16,034 bases of DNA. Origin: Trichomonas tenax (taxonomy: Eukaryota > Parabasalia > Trichomonadida > Trichomonadidae). Shown piece by piece: positions 6,479 through 14,853 of the stretch. The stretch covers positions 1-16,034 of the forward strand of contig JALKBU010001138.1 in NCBI GenBank assembly GCA_023091735.1. The letters are read 5' to 3'. Every line of letters begins with the position of its first letter. Position 1 is the first letter of the stretch. The notes beneath the pieces are model-generated. The model was given only the letters and a program-made list of their open reading frames with translations, was not told where the DNA came from and ran no database searches. A program made the translations under genes and the position numbers.

Positions 6479-8706
6479 CATACCACTGACTTTACCGCTC
6501 ACTCCGATTTATTCAAAATTAATTTCGACTAAAAAGTCCTTTTCCTGCTTTTTTCAATGAATGCCACACTGACTAGGATATAACCATTCAACTACTTTTT
6601 TCACTTTCCGTGTAATTTTCGAATTTTTATATCATCAAACAATTCCAGAAATTATATTATTTTTTGTAGCAATGTATTCATAAAGTAAAGTATATTATTT
6701 CATATTTATTATTTTCTGATTATTCTTTGTTTTTCGGCATAAAATTATGAAAGTAAAAAATAAAAATAGTTTTCAATTCTTAGAAAATATCATCTCCATT
6801 TTTCTCAGAATCTCATGTAGCGATTTATTAGATATTCCTTATATATAATGTACATACTATTACTAATCAAATGGTCATATTTTTATTCAAAAATAAAATT
6901 TACTGCACGTTAAGCCGCGTCAGTACATTTATTTTTTCGAATATAAAAGATATTCGGTCAATATTAATAGAGCATAAAATTTAAAGTTATTAGGTAATGC
7001 ATGTATCACCAAATCCAAAATTACCGTCACTGGTTTTGGCGCTAGCCTCTCAATTTTAAATTTGATAGATTTTGGGACCATTAGACAGCTCACATTACTG
7101 TAATGCTAGAAATGGTACTTTTAAGCCGTTTGAATTTTTTGACATTTTGTCAGATTTTGAGGAGGCCATAAAGTTACATGCAATTATTGAGTTTTTCAAC
7201 ATTTACAACGCATAATATTTCTATATTTTAAGTTTGAAACGCGAACTTAATTAAAACACGTTATTTAAAAATAGGGATGCAAATAAATAAAAGGGGTAAA
7301 CTCTTTTGTCACTTTCTCGATGGTTTGCGTGTTCAGCAAACTTTCCCTCAGAAGGAGTTACGAGGATTTTATTGCTCCCAACATACTAACCACGAAAGGT
7401 GCCGCCACTCTCTAATACAAATGTATAACGAAAGCAGAACACATTGATAAGATATAATCGATTTAATATGGAACTCAACGATTATTTCGTAATTCATGAT
7501 TTTACAAGATGTTTATTAGAATGCGCCACATTTGAGCTGATTTCAAGGTATGAAATTATCACGAATATTACAAATTTCACAATGCTACCGGCTTTTCCTT
7601 TCAAAATCATACACTGATAAAGAATAGTTATGTGGTACAACATATATGAGTTACGAGCAATTTGGAAGATTACGTCTTGAAATACAAATTGTAAAATAGT
7701 ATTAAATCTTCATCGTTCATATAGCCTCGAAAAATATGATTACTTGTAGATACTTGCGACAAACAATACAAAGTCAACACACTTTCAATCAAAGAATAAC
7801 GAAATACAAAAACAAACTCTTTTCTTTCTAGCCACAGCAAGTATTTATTGACATTGCAATACAATGATATCTATATACACTCATATTCTTCTGTATATTC
7901 CCACCATGACAGTAAGTTTAATTTGATCAAAATTTGTTATACAACAAAATCGTTGGCCAGTTGCTTGTGTGGTTTCCCAAGCGTATGCATGATGGAGCTC
8001 AGCTATATAACTCTCTGATTTAATCACAATTTTTGTTTGGATATTGTTCGACAAAACTACACGAATTCCTATAAATAACATATGCGCTGTTTTATCAAAG
8101 AATCATTTTATTAATTCCTCTTAATAAATATGGAATAAAGCTCAAATAAACACATATTTCAAATTTGAGTATCTATCAAAATATGTGCTAATTTAATAAT
8201 TATCAAGTGGTTGCATTATTCATGATGATTATATTATATATAGATTGCGTATTCTAGAATTACTCTTCATTTTATACAAAATTAGATTTGTATCTGGGCT
8301 CCCTATTTGCAGATTTCCTTCATACCTTATATCATTTCCTCATAATTGCATGCTGGCTCTACCATCTGAATTTATAGGAAAAATCCGGTAAAAAGCGATA
8401 TGGTACGATCATACTATATTATTTCATTTTATTAAATCAAATTGCGATTTGGATTGATTTTCAGAATTGAAAATATAATGTTGAAATTATGCAATAAAGA
8501 ATCAACCTATGCTATAAGTTATGGAAAATTAATATTTGTGTAATTGGAGTTGGGTGTTACCCATATAATGGGGGTAAATCAGCTGGTCTGAAAGGCCAAG
8601 CTGGCGATTAAATACCTGAAATAATTTGACGAGCTCTGTTTGCAATTATAGCTCATCGGAAGTTGGTTTATTCATGTTTTATCGACGTCTCCGTTGACAT
8701 CTATTG
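6479..8706. other. Gene desert, AT-rich
   Basis: There is no convincing gene in about 2.2 kb. The longest ATG-initiated frame is 66 codons on the minus strand (7881-8081), followed by a TTG-initiated 64-codon frame (7670-7864) in another phase; together they could be decayed coding DNA. A more GC-rich patch at about 7290-7430 gives short protein-like minus-strand translations broken by stops. Near 8551 TGGGT-GTT-ACCCA forms a small hairpin. No tRNA, rRNA or known repeat is recognised. Confidence 0.5.
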
Positions 8707-8711
8707 TCATT
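8707..8711 (+). promoter_or_regulatory. Initiator-like TCATT before the 8715 start
   Basis: TCATT matches the trichomonad initiator consensus TCA-pyrimidine-(A/T), with the A giving a 5' leader of about 6 nt. This is known for Trichomonas vaginalis promoters; its use here is inferred. No TTTACATGACA-type motif is seen close to this gene, unlike most others in the window. Confidence 0.4.
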
Positions 8712-8714
8712 GAT

Positions 8715-9356
8715 ATGAATCTACGTCATGCACCATTGCGTATCCAGCGCTTAGATGTTCCAATGGCCGCTGTTTCACCAACAATGTCAGCAATGCAGAT
8801 GCAAATGCAGTGCCCACAGCAGCAAGTCGTTTGCCAGGCTCCACCACAGCAGGTCCAGATGCAAGTTCAGCCCGCACAAGTTCAGGTTGGAGCCGGCGAT
8901 GCAAATATCTCCATGAACATGGGATTCTTAGGTCCAGGAATTACAGTCACCGAGACAACAAGCAGCTCCAAGAGCTCTAAGTCAAAGAAGCATAAACACT
9001 CCTCTTCATCTTCCAGCTCTGATGATGACAATAGCTTCGGAGGCAATAGCCACAAAGATGACGACAATCCATTCAAAGGAAGGAAGAGAGGTTGGACAAG
9101 GCCAAACTCTACTTGCAATCATGACTTTTGTGCCCATATGTGCAAGAAGTGCGGAATGCGCGAATGCGACGCAATTGGCTGTCAGAGATGGTGTACAGGC
9201 AAATGCGTTGTTTGCGGCAGAAATGAATGCGATTTCAAGGGAAGATGCTTCGATTTTATTGCTGGTTATTGCAAGTCATGCGGCGTTGCTGAGTGCTACA
9301 CAACAGGCTCACACCACATCGTTGCTGGTGTCTGCACATGTCACAAGCACTTCTAA
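8715..9356 (+). CDS. Low-complexity protein with repeated Cys/His zinc-binding-like C-terminus
   Basis: The product is 213 aa from the ATG at 8715; the in-frame TTG upstream is rejected. Residues about 20-65 are rich in Met, Gln and Pro. About 85-125 is a Ser/Lys then Ser/Asp tract. From about 133 a Cys-rich region holds three units of about 21-22 residues with the pattern CxxCGxxECxxxG and a further Cys or His: CKKCGMRECDAIG, CVVCGRNECDFKG and CKSCGVAECYTTG, closing with CTCHKHF. The regular Cys/His spacing suggests several zinc sites. There is no signal peptide or membrane segment. The stop overlaps TAAA, like trichomonad poly(A) signals, and a small hairpin (AAATCT/AGATTT) follows. The repeat is not matched to a known family, and its function is unknown. 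Confidence 0.85.
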   Translation: MNLRHAPLRIQRLDVPMAAVSPTMSAMQMQMQCPQQQVVCQAPPQQVQMQVQPAQVQVGAGDANISMNMGFLGPGITVTETTSSSKSSKSKKHKHSSSSSSSDDDNSFGGNSHKDDDNPFKGRKRGWTRPNSTCNHDFCAHMCKKCGMRECDAIGCQRWCTGKCVVCGRNECDFKGRCFDFIAGYCKSCGVAECYTTGSHHIVAGVCTCHKHF

Positions 9357-9410
9357 ATCTAATTAAACCAGATTTTTAATTTTTTTATTGAACAATTTTT
9401 TGAGTGATTC

Positions 9411-9459
9411 TGTCATGTAAATATTCTGTTTAAACAATAAATTTTAACATTACATGGCA
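9411..9459. promoter_or_regulatory. Two TTTACATGACA-type motifs between the 8715 and 9572 genes
   Basis: TGTCATGTAAA at 9411-9421 (inverted copy) and ATTACATGGCA at 9449-9459 lie 38 bp apart in the 215-bp intergenic space. They are more than 110 bp from the next start codon, farther than at other genes. They may serve the downstream gene or lie in the 3' region of the upstream one. Confidence 0.4.
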
Positions 9460-9555
9460 AAAATAAAACTGACGTTTATTATTTTTTTGATAAAATGAAG
9501 AAAAGAAATATATAGATAGTGCATTGGGATAAATAATGTTTTGTTCAATCAAATC

Positions 9556-9560
9556 TCATT
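9556..9560 (+). promoter_or_regulatory. Initiator-like TCATT before the 9572 start
   Basis: TCATT fits the trichomonad initiator consensus, and its A lies 14 nt before the ATG at 9572. It sits between the upstream ATG (9536) and that ATG, so it favours the shorter protein. Confidence 0.4.
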
Positions 9561-9571
9561 TTTTCGAAGTG

Positions 9572-11245
9572 ATGGCAGATGATCCGCATCTTGCAGGCAT
9601 TCAAGCGTCACTTTTGGAGAAAGACAAGAAGCTGAAGAGTCTAAAGGAGCAACTGGCATCACTGACAGAGGAATTTGAGGCCAATTGGAATCAAATCGCT
9701 GAAAAAGATAATCAAATCGCCCAATTACAAAACCAAATCGCTACTGCGAAGGCCGAATTTGAAGCTAAGCAGGCAGCGGTTGAGTCCTCAAACTATCTTC
9801 TTCAACAAGCAAGTCAACGATTAACAAATTTAACATCAAAAGTCACATCCATACAAGAAAACATCCACAACCTTCAGATAGAGATAAATAAATACGATTT
9901 TCAAATCAAAAAGCTAAACGAAACGCCATTTCCTGTTGCCACAATTCCTATTCAAGATGATGAGTTAACAGAGTTACAGGAGCAGGTTAAAGACGCAGAA
10001 CAAAGGTTTTATCAGGTCAAATCGCTCGTACAACAAGTTGGACAAGAATGCAAAAATCAAATTTTGCGTCTGAATGAGGAAATTAGAACTGAAACAGATG
10101 AACTTAATCGCGAGTATGCGCATCTTCAACAGAAGAACGTTCAGCTCTCAGAGTCAATCAGAGAAGTCGAAAATCAAAGAAAAATCGAACTCGCGCGAAT
10201 TGATGAAGAAAGAAAGCAACTTGAAAAATCCAAAGTTCCGACGGAACAATACGAAAAACAGATATCGCAACTCAAGAAAGAGATTCACGAGCTCGATCTC
10301 CAAATCATTCAGTTAGAAGCGAATATCGAAAACGAAGAGAAAGCCGAGAAAATGAGACAAGAAACAGCCGAAAAGTTGCAACAACAAATTGATGAAAAAA
10401 GAGCTGCTTCAGCGGAATCAATCAAGCAATCGAAAGCAATTCTTACGACACAGAGCAAAGAACTTCACAAGCTTAAATCTTTGATAGAGAAGCAAAATGA
10501 AACGAATGAAAGGTTAAAGACAGAACTTGATGCATTACAAAGAGGCGAAGCACAGAAACCTGATTTTGAGTTAATTTTTGCACAGGACAAAGCTGAAATA
10601 CAACGTAGATTCGAAGCAGCGATGCGCAAGGAACAGAAGGCACAAGAAAAGATTGCTGCACAGCAAAGAGAAGTCGAAACGCAAATCAACAAAAAGAAAC
10701 AAGTTATTTCTCAATACACTCAAATGATTAACGAATGTTTGAAAGAAGCACGCAAAAAAGCACAAATCACACACGAAAGGAAGCAGAAATGCAAGTTACT
10801 GACATTGCAGCTCAAACAGCTTCAAGGTGAATACGAAGCACTTCAAAATAAAGTTGCGCTAAGTGTTCCTGAAGTTAAACTTAAAACTCCACCATCATCG
10901 CCAGTTCCTGAGCGAAAAGTTGTTGCAAAGATTGCTTCTCCTCCTCGCAAAGCTGCCAGACCTCCAAAGAAACCAATGGATCTCAGCGAAGTTGAGCAGT
11001 TATCGAACGAACTCGATAAATATGAAAAAGAATTAACGGCATCACAATCAGAGATGGAATCGTTAAAGAAAGAAGAAGAATCAATTTACAAAGACATGGA
11101 GCGTCTTCGTGCAGAAAACGCCAAACTCGAGGAAGGACTCAAGAGCTATGATGAAGTTTTCCAGTACCACAAGTTGCTGAAACAAGAATCTCTTGCTTTC
11201 TCAGTGAGCAATGATAAATTGCAGAAATCAGGAAAGAAGAAATAA
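9572..11245 (+). CDS. Long coiled-coil protein
   Basis: The product is 557 aa from the ATG at 9572 (MADDPHLAG). An in-frame ATG at 9536 would add 12 residues, but an initiator-like TCATT lies between the two. Nearly all of residues 5-425 and 475-540 are heptad-like, rich in Glu, Lys, Gln and Leu, typical of a parallel coiled coil. A Pro-rich basic linker at about 434-474 separates the two rods and carries SP/TP sites (TPPSSPVPERK, SPPRK), plausible proline-directed kinase targets. The C-terminus is basic (SGKKK). There is no motor, membrane or signal segment. The likely role is structural (cytoskeleton, basal body or tether), by inference from composition only. The gene is convergent with the 11308 gene, with 62 bp between stop codons. 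Confidence 0.87.
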   Translation: MADDPHLAGIQASLLEKDKKLKSLKEQLASLTEEFEANWNQIAEKDNQIAQLQNQIATAKAEFEAKQAAVESSNYLLQQASQRLTNLTSKVTSIQENIHNLQIEINKYDFQIKKLNETPFPVATIPIQDDELTELQEQVKDAEQRFYQVKSLVQQVGQECKNQILRLNEEIRTETDELNREYAHLQQKNVQLSESIREVENQRKIELARIDEERKQLEKSKVPTEQYEKQISQLKKEIHELDLQIIQLEANIENEEKAEKMRQETAEKLQQQIDEKRAASAESIKQSKAILTTQSKELHKLKSLIEKQNETNERLKTELDALQRGEAQKPDFELIFAQDKAEIQRRFEAAMRKEQKAQEKIAAQQREVETQINKKKQVISQYTQMINECLKEARKKAQITHERKQKCKLLTLQLKQLQGEYEALQNKVALSVPEVKLKTPPSSPVPERKVVAKIASPPRKAARPPKKPMDLSEVEQLSNELDKYEKELTASQSEMESLKKEEESIYKDMERLRAENAKLEEGLKSYDEVFQYHKLLKQESLAFSVSNDKLQKSGKKK

Positions 11246-11307
11246 TAATAATATATGTTTGTAAAATTCTATATTTACTTATAACACAATATATATATAG
11301 ATATATA
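11246..11307. other. Convergent intergenic spacer
   Basis: These 62 AT-rich bases separate the stop codons of two convergent genes and must contain both 3' ends. A run of TA dinucleotides lies at about 11289-11308. No hairpin terminator is seen. Confidence 0.5.
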
Positions 11308-12639
11308 CTAATAGCACATCGGTTCAGAGTAATCCTTTGTCTTTGCGAGATGGCTTGGAGCATACGGCTTAACATTTCTTGGACGGAAAGCAGGAATAGA
11401 GTTAGGAACGTCAGCTCTTCTTGCAATTGTCGCTCCTGACTTGAAATCCATATCTCCTCTTAATTCTCTCTTCGCTTCATTAGCAGTGCGCGATTTAAAC
11501 TTGTCCCAAAGCCTCTTCTTCTCGTTCTCGTACCAGATCTTCCTGACTTGGTCATCTGTCAACGTGCTCTTTATCTCCTGCCGCACGCGCTCGAGTTCGA
11601 ACGCGCCGACAATGATCTTGAAATAATCGATGTTCAGCGCAAGAAGTTCAACATCGGATGTCGTCTTGATGTTGAACTCATTATCATACAGAGTGTGAAC
11701 GGAGGGATCAACGAAGACGCTGTCGGCAACTAAATCGTCAGTGTGGACTGGGTGCATTCCATCAGGAAAATGCAGTTGAAGAGTTTCAAATGGAGCATCA
11801 ATAGTTCTAAAACTTAAGCCTGAGAAGTCGACAACCCTATATCTGGCGATTGTTCCCGATTTAATGACATAAATGAACCTTCCGAAGCATTTTTCGCTTG
11901 TGATTGTTGATTTCGAAGGAACTTTCATCACTTCAGCTAATAAAGCCAAATGCTCAACTTGGTCATCCCTAAGGCGTGGAAATACGCGATGTATTATGTC
12001 GCAATGGCTGTGGTATAAGTCTCTTTGCTTAATAAGTGCACATTCACCAAAAAGATTCGTTGGCAAGCATATCAACTCACAGAATTCTGATGAACAGACA
12101 ATAGTTGATGCTCTTTTTCCTCCTGTCGTCGCTTTGCTGTTCGCATCAGGAATAAAAGAATGATATGCAAAAACTTCGCCGGGATTGTTGATTCTTACTC
12201 TCTGAAGTTTATCATGCTGTATGTCTAAGTCCATTTTCGACATCAAAGGCGCAAATTCTGTAGATTCCGTTGTGTCCGAATCAAATAAACAGTCTTCGGC
12301 CACCAGAAACAGTCTGATGATGACATCTGTCGTTCCGGAAAGCTCCACGAACCATCCATCTGAGTCATCACCTTCGAAAAATAAAACATCTCCTCTCTGC
12401 ATCAATTTGTAAGTTGCCTGCTTTGCGAGTTCTTCCAGTTCCTTCGTGGAGTCTATTAAGTACGTCATCTTCAGATTCAGCAAAAATGAGCGAAATATTA
12501 TTTGTATTTGTTCGTTATTTCGTTTTCCTGGTTCTACTTTCAAAGCAGCGCGAATTTCAGCTGTTGTCGGTGGAGAGTAAGTTGAATCATGTGGATTCCT
12601 CGGCATAGTGAGCTTCTGTGTTCTTTTCTTCGTCTTCAT
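11308..12639 (-). CDS. Tandem cyclic-nucleotide-binding-like protein, paralogue of the 1040 gene
   Basis: The product is 443 aa from the ATG at 12639. An in-frame ATG at 12606 (432 aa, MPRNPHDST) is equally possible, since both follow an initiator-like TCATT or TCACT. The extension to a TTG at 12681 is rejected. The first domain (about 70-195) has LMQRGDVLFFEGDDSDGWFVEL and a cassette-like GEVFAYHSF...KRASTI. It keeps the Glu after Gly and the Arg of the cyclic-nucleotide phosphate cassette, but with an enlarged loop between them. The second domain (about 235-345) is degenerate. It shares with the 1040 product the N-terminal ALK..P..RNN block and the C-terminal IW...KKRLWDKFKSR block (VWIEKQRAKQWSEYKKK there). 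It lacks the long charged tail. Soluble; cAMP/cGMP sensing is possible but unproven. Confidence 0.88.
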   Translation of the reverse strand: MKTKKRTQKLTMPRNPHDSTYSPPTTAEIRAALKVEPGKRNNEQIQIIFRSFLLNLKMTYLIDSTKELEELAKQATYKLMQRGDVLFFEGDDSDGWFVELSGTTDVIIRLFLVAEDCLFDSDTTESTEFAPLMSKMDLDIQHDKLQRVRINNPGEVFAYHSFIPDANSKATTGGKRASTIVCSSEFCELICLPTNLFGECALIKQRDLYHSHCDIIHRVFPRLRDDQVEHLALLAEVMKVPSKSTITSEKCFGRFIYVIKSGTIARYRVVDFSGLSFRTIDAPFETLQLHFPDGMHPVHTDDLVADSVFVDPSVHTLYDNEFNIKTTSDVELLALNIDYFKIIVGAFELERVRQEIKSTLTDDQVRKIWYENEKKRLWDKFKSRTANEAKRELRGDMDFKSGATIARRADVPNSIPAFRPRNVKPYAPSHLAKTKDYSEPMCY

Positions 12640-12648
12640 AAAATGATA

Positions 12649-12731
12649 TTTACACAACAAAAAATTGTTTTTACATGACAAAAATCATACAAAATCAAAT
12701 TTACATGACAAAATATTGAATTTACATGACA
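12649..12731 (-). promoter_or_regulatory. Phased array of four TTTACATGACA motifs before the 12639 gene
   Basis: Three exact plus-strand copies lie at 12670-12680, 12700-12710 and 12721-12731, with a variant TTTACACAACA at 12649-12659. Start-to-start spacing is 21, 30 and 21 bp, multiples of about 10.3 bp. A TGTCACTTTTA site follows at 12744-12754. The array ends 9 bp upstream of the ATG at 12639. Confidence 0.65.
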
Positions 12732-12754
12732 TTAGATTTTATTTGTCACTTTTA

Positions 12755-12915
12755 CCAAAAACTCTTTGAAAATTAATGATTGAAATTTTTCGTAAAAGAA
12801 CTGCGATTTGCTGGGTATTTAGCGAATATAAAAATATTTTTAAAATTTTCCTTTTTATTTCAGAGAATGAATACATATGATGAGTATATGATTTCCCACG
12901 TGATTTTAATATTCA
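12755..12915. other. AT-rich spacer
   Basis: No gene or repeat is seen in this stretch between the motif array and the weak frame at 12916. Confidence 0.5.
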
Positions 12916-13284
12916 CTATTTGTGAAAACTTTTGTATGCGATTTTCCTTAAAAATTTAGCTTTGTTTTTGGGTATATTGATATGAAATTTCTGGTTATTT
13001 TTTCTGATAACGTGTTTTGAATGTTCGTGTACCACAATTCTTAGACGTGCACCATTTTGTGCGTGGTTTGAAAAATTGATTGGTTTACATGAATTTATAG
13101 AGTTTACATTTTTTGAATGGCTTTGGTCGCTAAAAAAATCAAAATGAGACGATAATTTTTGCTTCATTTTTTTTATTTTTTGAAACGACGAAAATGGTGG
13201 TGTTCCCGAATTTCTGAGGTGGTCGTTTGTGATTTTCACAATGCAGGATAGCGTTATGAACTCGGAAGAACATAGACGAATCAT
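12916..13284 (-). CDS. Possible small protein, unrecognised
   Basis: An ATG-initiated frame of 122 codons lies in otherwise non-coding AT-rich DNA. The product is basic and rich in Ser, Asn, His and Lys, with no domain, signal peptide or membrane segment. A frame of this length is somewhat unlikely by chance at this base composition. However, the residue use looks like translated AT-rich DNA, two TTTACAT motif fragments lie inside it (13084, 13103), and no promoter-like array stands directly upstream. It may be a genuine small gene, a relic or chance. Confidence 0.22.
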   Translation of the reverse strand: MIRLCSSEFITLSCIVKITNDHLRNSGTPPFSSFQKIKKMKQKLSSHFDFFSDQSHSKNVNSINSCKPINFSNHAQNGARLRIVVHEHSKHVIRKNNQKFHINIPKNKAKFLRKIAYKSFHK

Positions 13285-13299
13285 GCAGTCTTATAACAA

Positions 13300-13566
13300 A
13301 GGCTACATCATCTAACGATCACCGATCACTAACGATTGATTGCCTCGACTAGTTCGGTGCGACTTCATTGACTTATGATCATTAGATGATTCATTTAATT
13401 CGCTGCAATGTTATTAATTTCTTATCATTAGATGCTGTATCTAGTTCGATGCAAACATCAGTGATTGCTCTTCAATAGCTGCTTCAACTAGTTCACTATG
13501 ATTCACTTGATTGCTCTTCATATACTGCTTCAACTAGTTCACTATGATCGTGTTTTTTGCTCTTCA
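13300..13566. repeat. Degenerate tandem repeat with 46-bp period
   Basis: The clearest units start at 13465, 13511 and 13557 with TTGCTCTTCA, exactly 46 bp apart. The first two share TACTGCTTCAACTAGTTCACTATGAT or a near match. Older, diverged units with CTAGTTCG and ATCATTAGATG extend to about 13300. It is non-coding and has no CRISPR character (no conserved spacers). Confidence 0.75.
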
Positions 13567-13577
13567 AGCCAAACTAT

Positions 13578-13617
13578 TTGACATGTAAACCATTGTCATG
13601 AATAATTTACATGTCAA
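13578..13617. repeat. Exact inverted pair of the TTTACATGTCAA motif
   Basis: TTGACATGTAAA (13578-13589) and TTTACATGTCAA (13606-13617) are exact reverse complements separated by 16 bp, with a TGTCATG half site between them. They could pair as a 12-bp hairpin or act as two opposed protein sites. No start codon of a convincing gene is near. Confidence 0.65.
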
Positions 13618-14853
13618 GAGTAAAGAAGGCTTAAAATGAGAGCCTGAGATTGTTGATTTAGATGCTTTGACAAGTTTCAAGATCATCTTTTAATAATTCT
13701 GTAACAAATTGATAGCTTCGAATAATATTCTTGAATAGAAATTTTCATTTTTGCCTATAAATTTTGTTTTTTTTCTTTGTTTTGTAGGGTTAAAAATAAT
13801 TATTATAATACTATAATATGAATTCAGCGTGCACTACAACTGTCTGATGTGCTTGATGCTCACAACGAATCCATTTGTCCATTCATAAAAGTAACATAAT
13901 CCGTTAAATACGTTAAAGTGATTTTTTTGATAATATATGCTCCATATAACTTTATAATTCCTTTTACACGAATTTTAACAATTTTTATAATAAAAGTGAC
14001 AAAGATTAAATTTATTTTGTCGAAAAATAATTATTATACCAATATGAATCTAATATACCTATATGTTTTTTGAGTTATTTACATTATTCAAAAACAATTA
14101 ACGACCAATTCAATAGTTTTGATAGACTTCATAATACGTTATTATCCTTATTTTTTGATAGACTTCATAGAAAATAATGAGAATGAAAAATGGCTAAGTA
14201 AATTATTTCAAAATGTTTCATTATTATACTGCTATATTGTTTTACTCCCCAAGAAGTAAAGATTTCAAAAGTGAAATTTCACCTTTGGTTCCAATTTCCT
14301 TATTTATTGTAAATTTATGACTTGTGAGTATGTGCACTATGATAGATGAATCGAGTTGTAACTGTAGGTCTCCCCTTTCCAATGTTAATCATTGAATTTA
14401 AATCTTCGAATTCTACAAATTTTAATTTTATTTAAAATTAACATTCCCAATAATTAATGTGCAATTAGCATATGCTATTTCTATCCATCTTTGGGCGTTT
14501 CTAATGAAATTGAATTCAAATTTTAAAAATAACGAGTTAGATAATTTTATTCATATAAAACAATAAACAAACATTTATGTATTATGGTTTCAATGTTTAT
14601 ATCTTCTAAAATTGCAGAAATACAGTTGAAGAGAGTGGAGAATATATTATGACACGCAAATATTTACTTGTCCTTATTTTTTTTAATTCAACAGATTTCG
14701 TCATAAATCTAATATTGGTCAATAAACATTTGAACATCACGAGATGCTTTCATTTTTGGATCTTGTGCATATAGTTTTAGGTTCTAATTAATTTTATATC
14801 AATAAATATAAAGAATGAGTGCTATAAATTACATTTAAACACAACTCAGTTCT
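13618..14853. other. AT-rich non-coding region
   Basis: No gene is seen in about 1.2 kb. A 17-bp direct repeat, TTTTGATAGACTTCATA, occurs at 14117-14133 and 14153-14169, 36 bp apart. A TAAAAGTGACA site lies near 13990. No RNA gene is recognised. The right part must include the 3' end of the 14854 gene. Confidence 0.55.

Noticed and set aside
7281..7440. GC-richer patch with protein-like minus-strand translations
   Set aside because: Open stretches are only about 20-35 codons in different frames and match no family I recognise; too weak to call a relic.
7670..8081. Two adjacent minus-strand frames of 64 and 66 codons
   Set aside because: One lacks an ATG, they are out of phase, and frames of this size are expected by chance in several kilobases of DNA.
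8694..8714. TTG-initiated extension of the zinc-binding-like gene
   Set aside because: It starts at TTG, and an initiator-like TCATT lies inside the extension just before the ATG at 8715.
9354..9376. Bacterial-type terminator after the zinc-binding-like gene
   Set aside because: The AAATCT/AGATTT stem followed by T-rich DNA is weak and AT-rich; a TAAA poly(A)-type signal overlapping the stop fits the eukaryotic context better.
10465..10774. Overlapping minus-strand Cys/Phe/Ser-rich frames inside the coiled-coil gene
   Set aside because: These are the antisense readings of Glu/Lys/Gln-rich codons, a known artefact.
12640..12681. TTG-initiated N-terminal extension of the 11308-12639 gene
   Set aside because: It starts at TTG and runs through the promoter-type motif array; ATGs at 12639 and 12606 follow initiator-like sites.
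13300..13566. CRISPR array
   Set aside because: The 46-bp units are continuous degenerate repeats without distinct spacers, and the context is eukaryotic.
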